Made by a program: the position numbers and the translations under genes
Shown here: positions 25,831 through 34,465 of the stretch, piece by piece
Layout of the letters: the number at the start of each line of letters is the position of its first letter
Numbering within the stretch: the first letter of the stretch is position 1
Origin: Pseudomonas sp. GM78
Lineage (GTDB): Bacteria > Pseudomonadota > Gammaproteobacteria > Pseudomonadales > Pseudomonadaceae
Reading direction: 5' to 3'
NCBI RefSeq assembly: GCF_000282475.1
Contig: NZ_AKJF01000212.1
Location: 36,015-100,014, forward strand
DNA: 64,000 nucleotides
Notes under the pieces: model-generated
Told to the model about the DNA's origin: nothing
Database searches by the model: none
What the model saw: only the letters and a program-made list of their open reading frames with translations

Positions 25831-25909
25831 TCATCGCCAGCAGGCTGGCTCCCACAGGGGATTTGTGTCGTTCACAAAAACCTGTGGGAGCCAGCCTGCT
25901 GGCGATGAG
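25831..25909. repeat. REP pair
   Basis: Inverted doublet with CCAGC-CT-GCTGG cores and a short 22-base spacer, between convergent rhlE and the flavoprotein gene. Confidence 0.85.
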
Positions 25910-25922
25910 GGCGGCGCGGTCT

Positions 25923-27164
25923 TCAGCCCTTGCGCTGCAACCACTCAACCATCCCAAGTCCCGCCGCACGCCCACTGGCGAAACACGCCGTCAGCAGATA
26001 GCCACCCGTCGGCGCTTCCCAATCGAGCATTTCCCCCGCGCAGAAAACCCCGGGCATTTGCTTGAGCATCAATCGCTCATCCATCGACTCGAACTTCACA
26101 CCGCCCGCGCTGCTGATGGCTTCGTCCAATGGTCGGGTCTTCACCAGGGTTAGGGGCAATGCCTTGATCGCTTTGGCCAGTAGCGCCATGTCGGTAAAGG
26201 TTTCGGCAGATGTCAGCTCTCGCAACAACGCCGCTTTCACCCCATCGATACCCAACTGACTGTGTAAATGTTTAGCCATCGAGCGTGAGCCGCGCGGTTT
26301 GCTCAATGCCGCCTGGATTTTATCCACAGGTCGGCCGGGCAGCAGGTCCAGATGAATGGTCGCCGAGCCGTGCCGGTTGATTGCTTCACGGATCGGTGCG
26401 GACAAGGCGTAGATCAGGCTCCCTTCAATCCCGGTCGCGGTGATCACACATTCACCCAGCCTCGGCACGTCATCATCGAGGCCGATGGCGATGTTTTTCA
26501 GCGGTGCGCCGGCGAATTTGCTGACTATCAAATCGCTCCAGGCCTGCACCTCGAAGCCGCAATTACTTGGCTGCAGCGGCGCGAGTCCTACCGCCTTTTG
26601 CTCCAATGGCAGCATCCACGCGCCGTCCGAACCCAGGCGCGACCAACTGCCGCCACCCAGGGCGAGGAGGGTGGCACTGGCTTCAACGGTTTTTTCGCCA
26701 TCGGGGCTGTCGATGCGCAAACCGCCGCGATCATCCCAGCCGAGCCAGCGGTGGCGTGTGTGGATAACTACGCCGCTGTCGCGCAGGCGTTTGAGCCAGG
26801 CACGCAGCAGGGGCGCGGCTTTCATGTCGGTGGGAAAGACCCGGCCGGAACTGCCGACGAAGGTGTCGATGCCCAGCCCCTGAATCCACTGGCACAGCGC
26901 ATCGGCACCGAAGGCGCGCAGCAGCGGTGCAATCTGTGGCGCGCGTTCGGCATAGCGCGAGAGGAAGACCGGGTAGGCTTCGGAGTGGGTGATGTTCATG
27001 CCACCGACGCCGGCCAGGAGGAATTTTCGCCCCACTGAGGGCATGCCATCGTACAGGTCGACCTTGATCCCGGCCTGGCTCAACACTTCAGCCGCCATCA
27101 ACCCGGCGGGGCCGCCACCGATGATGGCGACATTATGGGAAAGGGCTGACGAGGATTGAGTCAT
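25923..27164 (-). CDS. TIGR03862-like flavoprotein (HI0933/BaiN family)
   Basis: 413 residues from ATG 27164. N-terminal FAD Rossmann motif GGGPAGLMAAE, followed by GRKFLLAGVGGMNITHSE, which is the HI0933-family signature, and a C-terminal AGEMLDWEAPTGGYLLTACFASGRAAG motif that closes over the flavin. The reaction is not established; related BaiN proteins were proposed to reduce bile-acid intermediates. Stands alone between REP elements. Confidence 0.85.
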   Translation of the reverse strand: MTQSSSALSHNVAIIGGGPAGLMAAEVLSQAGIKVDLYDGMPSVGRKFLLAGVGGMNITHSEAYPVFLSRYAERAPQIAPLLRAFGADALCQWIQGLGIDTFVGSSGRVFPTDMKAAPLLRAWLKRLRDSGVVIHTRHRWLGWDDRGGLRIDSPDGEKTVEASATLLALGGGSWSRLGSDGAWMLPLEQKAVGLAPLQPSNCGFEVQAWSDLIVSKFAGAPLKNIAIGLDDDVPRLGECVITATGIEGSLIYALSAPIREAINRHGSATIHLDLLPGRPVDKIQAALSKPRGSRSMAKHLHSQLGIDGVKAALLRELTSAETFTDMALLAKAIKALPLTLVKTRPLDEAISSAGGVKFESMDERLMLKQMPGVFCAGEMLDWEAPTGGYLLTACFASGRAAGLGMVEWLQRKG

Positions 27165-27217
27165 GGAATGCGCTGCGGTCTGACGGGATAAGCCGGGCAT
27201 TCTAGCAGCCCCGTCCT

Positions 27218-27309
27218 CTGTAGGAGCGAGCCTGCTCGCGATAGCGGCGCTACATTCAATATCTGTGGCCCTGACAGACCGCTATCGCGAGCAGGCTCAC
27301 TCCTACAGG
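27218..27309. repeat. REP pair
   Basis: Inverted doublet with CGAGC-CT-GCTCG cores between the flavoprotein start and the deacetylase end. Confidence 0.85.
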
Positions 27310-27444
27310 GTTTACAGGTGAATTTAGTGGCTGGTTAAAAAACAACCACCACTCTGCAGCCCACACCCGACATGGCCTGCAGTCCCTTTCCCGCAGGTTA
27401 TCCACAGGCGGCTCCACAGGCATTGTGGGTAAAGCATCCACAAC

Positions 27445-28365
27445 TCAGTGACAGCCTGATGACTGCCAGACCCGCTGGGCACTGTGATGGAGGATGCCAT
27501 GACGGCGGGCGAGGGCCTGACGGTCCTTGCTGTAGCCGCCGCCGATCACGCCGACCACCGGGATATCGCGGCCCAGGCAATGGCGCATCACGCTTTCATC
27601 GCGGGCGGCGACACCGTTGTCGGTCAGTTTCAGGTAACCCAGTGCGTCGTCTTTATGCACGTCGACACCCGCGTCGTACAGCACCAGGTCCGGCTGATAG
27701 AGAGGCAAGAGGTAGTTGAGCGCATCGTCCACCACTTGCAGGTAATCGGCATCGCCCATGCCATTGGGCAGCGGGATGTCCCAGTCACTTTCGGCTTTGC
27801 GTGCAGGAAAGTTCTTCTCGCAGTGCAGGGAAACGGTCACCGCTTCCGGTGTGTTGTGCAGAATGCGTGCAGTGCCATCGCCCTGATGCACATCGCAGTC
27901 GAAGATCAGCACCCGATTGACCCGGCCACTCTCCAGCAGGAAATGGCTGATCACCGCCAGGTCATTGAAGATGCAGAACCCGGCGGGGTAATCGTAATGC
28001 GCATGGTGGGTGCCGCCGGCCAGGTGGCAGGCCAGGCCATGCTCCAGCGCCTGTTCCGCCGCCAGCAGCGAACCGCCGACCGCGCGCACCGTGCGCCGGG
28101 TCAAGGCTTCGCTCCAGGGCAGGCCGAGGCGTCGCTGGTCTTCGCGGGACAGATCGCCACTCATGTAGCGCTCGATATACGAAGGGTCATGGGCGAGGGC
28201 GAGAATGTCCGCCGGGCACAACTGTGGGCGCAGCAGGTCGGCGTCGCGCGTCAGGCCGCTGTCCACCAGGTGATCGCGCAGCAGGCGAAACTTGTCCATG
28301 GGGAAGCGGTGATCCGCCGGGAACTCGGGACTGTAGTCTTCGTGGTAGATCAGCGGCAGCGGCAT
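27445..28365 (-). CDS. Histone deacetylase-superfamily amidohydrolase
   Basis: 306 residues from ATG 28365 (MPLPLIYHEDYSPEFPADHRFPMDK). Zn-dependent arginase/deacetylase fold: GGTHHAHYDYPAGFCIFNDLAV carries the catalytic His pair, IFDCDVHQGDGTA holds two zinc ligands, and DAGVDVHKDDALG the third. Bacterial members deacetylate polyamines, acetoin-pathway proteins or unknown amides; context gives no substrate. The longer frame upstream overlaps the divergent acetyltransferase gene and is not family-like. Confidence 0.9.
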   Translation of the reverse strand: MPLPLIYHEDYSPEFPADHRFPMDKFRLLRDHLVDSGLTRDADLLRPQLCPADILALAHDPSYIERYMSGDLSREDQRRLGLPWSEALTRRTVRAVGGSLLAAEQALEHGLACHLAGGTHHAHYDYPAGFCIFNDLAVISHFLLESGRVNRVLIFDCDVHQGDGTARILHNTPEAVTVSLHCEKNFPARKAESDWDIPLPNGMGDADYLQVVDDALNYLLPLYQPDLVLYDAGVDVHKDDALGYLKLTDNGVAARDESVMRHCLGRDIPVVGVIGGGYSKDRQALARRHGILHHSAQRVWQSSGCH

Positions 28366-28442
28366 GATGATTTCGTAGCGCAATGAGTGAAGGATCCTAC
28401 CAGCGTTGTAGACTGGCGGCATGGAATTGGGGGAGGGGCACG

Positions 28443-29012
28443 ATGGAGCCGATACTCGAACTGGCGAGCGCGCGATTGCTGTTGCGGCAGTGGCGTGATG
28501 AGGATTTGCCGGAATTTGCCGCGATGTGCGCCGATCCACTGGTCATGCGCTATTTTCCCGCACCCTTGAGTCGATTGGAAAGTGCGTCGTTGATTGGCAG
28601 GGTTCGCGAGCACTTTGCCGAGCATGGTTTTGGCCTCTGGGCGCTGGAGCGCAAAGACACCGGCCAGTTCATCGGTTTTACCGGTCTGGGCGTGGTCGGT
28701 TTCGACGCGCCTTTCACCCCGGCCGTTGAAATCGGCTGGCGCCTGGCGCGCGAGCACTGGGGCCTGGGTTATGCCAGCGAAGCGGCATGGACCGCTCTGC
28801 GTTGCGGGTTTGATCGTTTGGTACTGAATGAAATCGTGTCCTTTACCGCGGTCAGCAACCTGCCGTCGCAGAAAGTCATGCAGGCGATCGGCATGCATCA
28901 CGATCCGGCCGATGACTTCGAACACCCCAGGCTTGCTCTCGATCATCCCCTGCGCCACCACGTGCTGTATCGCATCAGCCGTGAACAATGGCTGCAAACC
29001 TTGCATGGATAA
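28443..29012 (+). CDS. GNAT N-acetyltransferase, RimJ/RimL type
   Basis: 189 residues from ATG 28443. The GNAT fold shows RLLLRQWRDEDLPEFAAMCADP at the N-terminus, the acetyl-CoA loop REHWGLGYASEAAW, and FTAVSNLPSQKVMQAIGM. RimJ/RimL-like enzymes acetylate protein N-termini or small molecules; substrate unknown. Divergent from the histone-deacetylase-like gene, 77 bases apart. Confidence 0.88.
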   Translation: MEPILELASARLLLRQWRDEDLPEFAAMCADPLVMRYFPAPLSRLESASLIGRVREHFAEHGFGLWALERKDTGQFIGFTGLGVVGFDAPFTPAVEIGWRLAREHWGLGYASEAAWTALRCGFDRLVLNEIVSFTAVSNLPSQKVMQAIGMHHDPADDFEHPRLALDHPLRHHVLYRISREQWLQTLHG

Positions 29013-29117
29013 CCTGGCACGGACGTTTACAATGGCCCCTATATTGGCACGGGCCAGATACTGAATCGACCGACGCAGCCAGGACTGCGCGGCATTGCGT
29101 TGTGTGAGGAGAGCTGA

Positions 29118-29987
29118 ATGAGCCAAGTGTTGGATGATCTGGTCGACTTGCTGAGCCTGGAATCGATCGAAGAAAACCTGTTCCGTGGCCGCAGCCAGGA
29201 CCTGGGGTTTCGTCAGCTGTTCGGTGGCCAGGTGCTCGGTCAGTCGCTGTCGGCGGCCAGTCAGACCGTTGAGGAAACGCGCCACGTGCATTCGCTGCAT
29301 GGCTATTTCCTGCGCCCGGGCGACGCCAAGTTGCCCGTGGTTTACTCCGTGGACCGCGTGCGCGACGGCGGCAGTTTCAGCACACGCCGGGTCACGGCGA
29401 TCCAGAAGGGCCAGCCGATCTTCACCTGCAGCGCCTCGTTCCAGTACGACGAAGCAGGTTTCCAGCACCAGACACAAATGGCGCAAGTGGTCGGCCCGGA
29501 AAACCTGCCATCGGAACTGGAACTGACCCAGCAACGCGCTCACCTGATTCCCGAGCACATGCGTGAAAAACTGCTGTGCCCGAAGCCGATCGAATTTCGC
29601 CCGGTCACCGAGGAAGATCCCTACAACCCGAAAGCCAGCGATCCGGTCAAATACGTCTGGTTTCGCGCCGACGGCGCCTTGGCCGACTCCCCGGCATTGC
29701 ACAAGTATTTGCTGGCCTACGCATCGGACTTCGGTTTGCTGACCACCTCGATGTTGCCCCACGGCAAATCGGTCTGGCACAAGGACATGCAGGTCGCCAG
29801 CCTCGACCACGCATTGTGGTTCCACGCCGACCTGCGCGCCGATGACTGGCTGCTGTATGCGATGGACAGCCCATGGGCCGGCAACTCCCGCGGGTTCTCC
29901 CGTGGCAGCGTGTTCAACCGCGCCGGGCAGCTGGTGGCCTCGGTCACGCAGGAAGGCCTGATTCGGCATCGCAAGGATTGGGCATGA
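29118..29987 (+). CDS. tesB: Acyl-CoA thioesterase II
   Basis: 289 residues, the length of TesB. Double hot-dog fold; LFGGQVLGQSLSAASQTV, HSLHGYFLRPGD and the C-terminal WFHADLRADDWLLYAMDSPWAGNSRG region are diagnostic. Hydrolyses medium- to long-chain acyl-CoA to free acid and CoA in the cytoplasm. Its TGA overlaps the ATG of the HAD gene (ATGA), so the two are translationally coupled. Confidence 0.95.
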   Translation: MSQVLDDLVDLLSLESIEENLFRGRSQDLGFRQLFGGQVLGQSLSAASQTVEETRHVHSLHGYFLRPGDAKLPVVYSVDRVRDGGSFSTRRVTAIQKGQPIFTCSASFQYDEAGFQHQTQMAQVVGPENLPSELELTQQRAHLIPEHMREKLLCPKPIEFRPVTEEDPYNPKASDPVKYVWFRADGALADSPALHKYLLAYASDFGLLTTSMLPHGKSVWHKDMQVASLDHALWFHADLRADDWLLYAMDSPWAGNSRGFSRGSVFNRAGQLVASVTQEGLIRHRKDWA

Positions 29988-30577
29988 GCCTGGCCGACAT
30001 TCGCCATTGGGTGTTCGATATGGATGGCACCCTGACGGTGGCTGTGCATGATTTCGCGGCGATTCGCGTGGCGTTGGCGATCCCGGCTGAAGCCGACATC
30101 CTCACGCATCTGGCGGCATTGCCGGTCGATGAAGCCAGTGCCAAGCATGCCTGGTTGCTCGAGCACGAACGCGATCTGGCGCTGGGATCGAAACCGGCAC
30201 CGGGGGCTGTGGAGCTGGTGCGTGAATTGGCTGGCCGCGGTTATCGCCTGGGCATTCTTACGCGCAATGCCCGGGAACTGGCGCATGTCACGCTGGAGGC
30301 GATCGGCCTGGCCGACTGCTTTGCGGTAGACGATGTGCTGGGGCGCGACGAGGCGCCACCGAAGCCGCATCCTGGTGGATTGCTGAAACTGGCCGAAGCC
30401 TGGAAGGTGTCGGCCAGCGAGATGGTGATGGTCGGTGATTACCGGTTTGACCTGGATTGCGGTCGTGCGGCGGGAGCGCGGACGGTGCTGGTCAACCTGC
30501 CGGATAATCCGTGGCCGGAGTTGACCGATTGGCATGCAGTGGATTGTGGCGAATTGCGGCGGATGCTGTCAGCGTGA
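29984..30577 (+). CDS. HAD-family hydrolase (phosphatase)
   Basis: 197 residues. HAD motif I FDMDGTLT (nucleophile D11 and acid D13), motif II TRNA, motif III KPHPGGLLKLA and motif IV GDYRFDLDCG. A small helical cap lies after motif I. Probably a phosphatase of a sugar phosphate or phosphoglycolate-like substrate. Start ATG 29984 overlaps the tesB stop, so coexpressed with the thioesterase. Confidence 0.9.
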   Translation: MSLADIRHWVFDMDGTLTVAVHDFAAIRVALAIPAEADILTHLAALPVDEASAKHAWLLEHERDLALGSKPAPGAVELVRELAGRGYRLGILTRNARELAHVTLEAIGLADCFAVDDVLGRDEAPPKPHPGGLLKLAEAWKVSASEMVMVGDYRFDLDCGRAAGARTVLVNLPDNPWPELTDWHAVDCGELRRMLSA

Positions 30578-30588
30578 TCTGCAAGGGC

Positions 30589-30617
30589 AAAAGATCGCAG
30601 CCTGCGGCAGCTCCTAC
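30589..30617. repeat. AAAAGATCGCAGCC-type element, single
   Basis: Copy of a second repeat family (AAAAGATCGCAGCCTGCGGC followed by AGCTCCTAC). Its end supplies the TAG stop codon of the convergent alpha/beta hydrolase gene at 30614-30616. Confidence 0.7.
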
Positions 30618-31570
30618 GGAAACAACGCCTGCTGCCCCTGGGGCGACGTAAACATCCCTTCCCCGTTATGCCCGACCCCGGGCACTTCGATCAGTTGCTG
30701 CTGCAACCCTTGTGGTTGCAGCCGCTTCAGGTAAGCGAAGTAGTAGCGCCCCCGGGCCAGTCGATTCGGCCCCTGGGCCTTTGCCTCGCAGGTTTTATCC
30801 AGCGCCGGATGGTTCGGGTCGACGTCCTGCTGCCCCAGCAGATAAACGATGTCGCGCTTGAGGTACTTTTCCTGCAGCAGCGCGGCGGTTTGTCCTTCTG
30901 CGTAGGCTGGTAAATCCGCCAGCCCGTACTTCCAGCGGTTGAATTGCGGACAACCCGCATGACTGAAGGCCACGGGCCGACGCTCATCGAAGTAGGTGTA
31001 GGAAGAGGGGTTGGCGATCACATAGCGCAACTGCACGCCGGCGGCTTCCAGGGCCGGCTTGTCGTGGCCCAGCAAGGCGTAGCGCTGAACTACTTGAGCG
31101 CCCCCCGAGTGACCGGCAATGACGATCTGCTTCAAGTCCGGAAACTGCTGGCGATCACCCAGGCGGGCGATGATTTCGTCCAGCGCATCAAAGGAACTCA
31201 GACGAAAGGGTGCGATGGATTCACCGCCCGCCATCCACTCATTGCCCTGCCAGCGCAAGACAGTGTCCGCCACCGGGTACTGCGCAACGTCGGTTTCATT
31301 GAGAAATTGCGGGGCGATCACCAGGGTCGTAGCGCTTTGTCCGGCCAGTTCGACCGCGCTTTTGCCGCTCTGGAGATAGGTTTGCGCGTTGCGCAAGCGA
31401 CCATGGACGATGATCAATACCCGCTCGATTTTTGCCGGGGCCGGGCTGATGCCCACCGCTATTTCACCGGATTTCAACAGCAGGCGCCCGGGGCTGAGTT
31501 CCTTGACTCCGTGCTCGGCCGCTTGGGAGGTTGCACAGGTAAACAGTACGACTAACCACCACTTCTTCAT
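30614..31570 (-). CDS. Secreted alpha/beta-hydrolase
   Basis: 318 residues with a signal peptide (MKKWWLVVLFTCATSQAA). Alpha/beta-hydrolase core with the nucleophile elbow GHSGG (IVIAGHSGGAQVVQRYALL), IIVHG oxyanion strand, and a C-terminal GVGHNG that supplies the catalytic histidine. Substrate unknown; probably periplasmic. Its ATG immediately follows the metallopeptidase stop (no gap), so it belongs to that transcript. The stop lies inside a repeat element. Confidence 0.85.
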   Translation of the reverse strand: MKKWWLVVLFTCATSQAAEHGVKELSPGRLLLKSGEIAVGISPAPAKIERVLIIVHGRLRNAQTYLQSGKSAVELAGQSATTLVIAPQFLNETDVAQYPVADTVLRWQGNEWMAGGESIAPFRLSSFDALDEIIARLGDRQQFPDLKQIVIAGHSGGAQVVQRYALLGHDKPALEAAGVQLRYVIANPSSYTYFDERRPVAFSHAGCPQFNRWKYGLADLPAYAEGQTAALLQEKYLKRDIVYLLGQQDVDPNHPALDKTCEAKAQGPNRLARGRYYFAYLKRLQPQGLQQQLIEVPGVGHNGEGMFTSPQGQQALFP

Positions 31571-32464
31571 TTACAGATTTTTCGCCGCAAAGGTATCGCA
31601 CTGGCCAACCTGGCCCTGGGCGAATCCGGTTTTGAACCAGCGCACCCGTTGCGCTGACGTACCATGGGTAAATGAGTCAGGCACCACACGGCCCTGACCT
31701 TGTTGTTGCAAGCGATCGTCGCCAATGGCGTTCGCCGCGTTCAACGCTTCTTCAATGTCGCCCGGCTCCAGCCAGTTCAGACGCTTCTGCGCATTGTTGG
31801 CCCAGACCCCGGCCAGGCAGTCGGCTTGCAGTTCCTGGCGCACCAGCAAACCGCCATCGCCTTCCATCTGCCGGCCTTGCTGGCGAGCGGCCTGGATCTT
31901 CGCCGAAACACCGAGCAAGGTTTGTACGTGGTGACCGACTTCGTGAGCGATCACATAGGCCTGGGCGAAATCGCCCGCGGCCGCAAAGCGCTGGGACATC
32001 TCCTGGAAGAAGGCCATGTCCAAATAAACCTTCTGGTCTGCAGGGCAGTAGAAGGGCCCGGTCGCCGATGTCGCCAGTCCGCAGGCTGAATTGACCCGGT
32101 TGCTGAACAACACCAGGGTCGGATCCTTATATTGCCGGTCCGCCTGCTGGAAAATCTGGCGCCAGGTATCCTCGGTATCTCCCAGGATTGAGCGGACGAA
32201 CTCGGCCCCTTCATCGTTGGCCGGTGGCGCCTGGCGCGTCTGGGAGGTGGTCGGCGCCGATTGTTCACTCATCTGCCCGGTCAGTTGCCCGAGGATCTGC
32301 ATCGGGTCCTGGCCGGTGATCCAGCCGATACCTACGATCAGCAGGATCGCCGTCAGGCTCAGGCCCTTGCCGCCACCAAACCGCATCCCGCCGCCACCGC
32401 CGCCGACCTCATCGCCACGGGCATCGACCACGTTGTCGCTGCGTCGGCCTTTTTTCCATAGCAT
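31571..32464 (-). CDS. ypfJ: Neutral zinc metallopeptidase, YpfJ family
   Basis: 297 residues. A glycine-rich N-terminus, one membrane helix (about 36-50), then a metallopeptidase domain with zinc motif HEVGHH (174-179) and downstream E/ELQADCLAGVWA. FYCPADQKVYLDMAFF precedes the zinc motif as in the family. Likely acts at the inner membrane or in the periplasm. A paralogue lies immediately upstream. Confidence 0.9.
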   Translation of the reverse strand: MLWKKGRRSDNVVDARGDEVGGGGGGMRFGGGKGLSLTAILLIVGIGWITGQDPMQILGQLTGQMSEQSAPTTSQTRQAPPANDEGAEFVRSILGDTEDTWRQIFQQADRQYKDPTLVLFSNRVNSACGLATSATGPFYCPADQKVYLDMAFFQEMSQRFAAAGDFAQAYVIAHEVGHHVQTLLGVSAKIQAARQQGRQMEGDGGLLVRQELQADCLAGVWANNAQKRLNWLEPGDIEEALNAANAIGDDRLQQQGQGRVVPDSFTHGTSAQRVRWFKTGFAQGQVGQCDTFAAKNL

Positions 32465-32612
32465 GTGGGAATCCTCTGATGTTGCGGGTAAAGAACCGTG
32501 CGATGAGTGTTGCTGCTGAGTAGGACCGGCGCCAGTCCGGTCGTCAGACAGCCAGAAGCGGCAGCGGTTCTATCCAGGCGGCGACATCAGGGGATTCATT
32601 GATGGGCGGGTA

Positions 32613-33482
32613 TCACAGCGCATCGGCGGCGAAGGTGTCACAGGCCTCAGGTTTGCCTGTGGCAAATCCTGTCTTGAACCAGTTCACGCGCTGGAGGGAC
32701 GTGCCGTGGCTGAAGGTCTCTGGCCGAACCTGGACATTGCGCGATGCTTGCAGTTGGTCGTCTCCGAACATTGCCGCGGCATTCAGGGCGGCTTCGACAT
32801 CCCCCGGCTCCAGCCAGTCCAGACGCTGTTGCGCGTGGTGCGCCCAGACACCGGCCAGGCAATCGGCCTGCAACTCCGCGCGCACTTCCAGCCCGCCATC
32901 GCCGCTGACCGGTTGTTGCTCGAGCAAGGCTTTTTCGAAGGGTTCGGAAAGGCCCAGTTCAAGCTGCACGTGATGGCCGATTTCGTGGGCGATGATATAA
33001 GCCCGCGCGAAGTCACCGACCACTGAAAACCGTTGTTCAAGCGTGCGGAAAAACTCGAGGTCGAGATACACCTGCCGATTGCCTGGGCAATAGAACGGGC
33101 CACTGCCGGAGCTGGCGAAACCACAGCCCGAGACCACGCCGTTGTTGAACAGCGTCAGGGTGGGGTGTGGATATTGCCGGCCCATTTGCGCGAACAGTTG
33201 GTTCCAGGTGTCTTCGGTGTCGCCCAGCACCGACTGGACAAACATCAACTGCAGATCTTCTTCAGGCTCGATCGAGGGTTGAGGGAGAGGGCGGTCCAGG
33301 GTGTAGGAGGGTTCGAGTGGAGTAACGTCTGCTGGCGTTTCCAGTGTCGAATAGAGCCCGGCGCCGGCCAGGGCGACGGCGGCCAGCCCAGCGGCCAGTG
33401 TTGTCCCTGTAAGTGTGCGGGCATCCTTGCCCTCGCGTATGTCGTTCACGTTTTTGCTGCGTCTTGCCTTGTTCCATAGCAT
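32613..33482 (-). CDS. Neutral zinc metallopeptidase, YpfJ family paralogue
   Basis: 289 residues. Same architecture as its neighbour: N-terminal MLWNKARRSKNV, a membrane helix (about 28-46), HEIGHH zinc motif (166-171) and ELQADCLAGVWAHHAQQRLDWLEPGD. The catalytic set is intact. The linker after the helix is acidic and proline-rich and differs from the other copy, so the two have diverged outside the core. The pair looks like a tandem duplication. 148 bases separate the genes. Confidence 0.88.
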   Translation of the reverse strand: MLWNKARRSKNVNDIREGKDARTLTGTTLAAGLAAVALAGAGLYSTLETPADVTPLEPSYTLDRPLPQPSIEPEEDLQLMFVQSVLGDTEDTWNQLFAQMGRQYPHPTLTLFNNGVVSGCGFASSGSGPFYCPGNRQVYLDLEFFRTLEQRFSVVGDFARAYIIAHEIGHHVQLELGLSEPFEKALLEQQPVSGDGGLEVRAELQADCLAGVWAHHAQQRLDWLEPGDVEAALNAAAMFGDDQLQASRNVQVRPETFSHGTSLQRVNWFKTGFATGKPEACDTFAADAL

Positions 33483-33631
33483 GTTGGCGGTCTCTCATAG
33501 ATTGATGGGGCGCATGGCGCCGGGTCTATGAATAACCGCACTGGCAAAGGCGTGTGGGGGAAATGTGTAAGGTTTGGTAAGGCCACAGTCAGTGCGACGG
33601 GTGTCGCACATCGAAAGTAGCCCTTTCGCAC

Positions 33632-34465
33632 TTATCGATCGAACGCGTCCCACACCGGCGCAAAGTCCGGGCTGACCAGGCGCTCGCGCTTGGACAGGCC
33701 GGCGATCAGCGCACGGTCCTGATCATCCAGATTGACGGTGAGCGCTGCCAGGTTGGCCAATTGGTTAGCCTCGCTGCTGGCCTTGGGGATAGCTGCCACG
33801 TTCGGTTGATCCAGCAGCCATTTGAGTGCGACCTGGGTCGGCAATACCCCGTGTTTGGCGGCGATCTGCCGGATAACCGGAACATCCGACACCTTGTTGC
33901 GTGCCAGCGGTGAATAAGCCGTCAGGGCCATATCGTGTTGACGGGCATAGTCGAGCAGTGCGTTTTGTCCGAGCAGCACGTGGTACTCGACCTGGATGGC
34001 TGACAGCGGCGCGCCCAGTTCCTCGACCACGGTGCGCAGCAGGGGCAGAGGGAAATTCGCCACGCCGATGTTGCGCGCCAGCCCCTGCTCCTTGAAGGAC
34101 ACCAGGGTCTCGATCGTACGCGGCAAGTCCCAATCGGTGCTGGGCCAGTGGATCATGAAGAGGTCGATGTAATCGCTGTGCAAGGCCTTGAGGCTGCGAT
34201 CCATGGAATGGCGCATGGCGTCGGGTTGCAGCTGGTCCCACCAGACCTTGCTGGTGACGTGGATGTGTTCGCGGGGTGCCTTACTGTTCAGCAGCGCCTG
34301 ACCGACAGCGTCCTCATTGTTGTAGGCCGCCGCGGTATCGATGTGTCGATAACCCAGCGCCAGGGCCTGTTCCACTGCTCGCGTGCACTCTTCACCGAGC
34401 ATCGGCCAGGTGCCGAGGCCGAGCTTGGGCATGTTCAAACCCTGTGCGTTAACGATGTGCGTCAT
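33632..34465 (-). CDS. Aldo/keto reductase
   Basis: 277 residues, (beta/alpha)8 NADPH-dependent oxidoreductase. The catalytic tetrad is visible: D and Y in YRHIDTAAAYNNE, K in VTSKVWWDQ, H in FMIHWPSTD. C-terminal IPKASSEANQ fits the NADPH adenosine-phosphate site. Its start overlaps the end of the KstD-like gene by 17 bases, so the two form an operon. Probably reduces a carbonyl in the same pathway; substrate unknown. Confidence 0.9.
   Translation of the reverse strand: MTHIVNAQGLNMPKLGLGTWPMLGEECTRAVEQALALGYRHIDTAAAYNNEDAVGQALLNSKAPREHIHVTSKVWWDQLQPDAMRHSMDRSLKALHSDYIDLFMIHWPSTDWDLPRTIETLVSFKEQGLARNIGVANFPLPLLRTVVEELGAPLSAIQVEYHVLLGQNALLDYARQHDMALTAYSPLARNKVSDVPVIRQIAAKHGVLPTQVALKWLLDQPNVAAIPKASSEANQLANLAALTVNLDDQDRALIAGLSKRERLVSPDFAPVWDAFDR

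Noticed and set aside
28350-29969. 539-codon minus-strand frame across the GNAT and tesB genes
   Set aside because: Spans two recognisable plus-strand genes; Gln/Arg/Val-biased composition typical of antisense frames.
33592-33609. GTGCGAC-GGGT-GTCGCAC hairpin as terminator of the aldo/keto reductase gene
   Set aside because: Perfect 7-bp stem but no T tract on either side.
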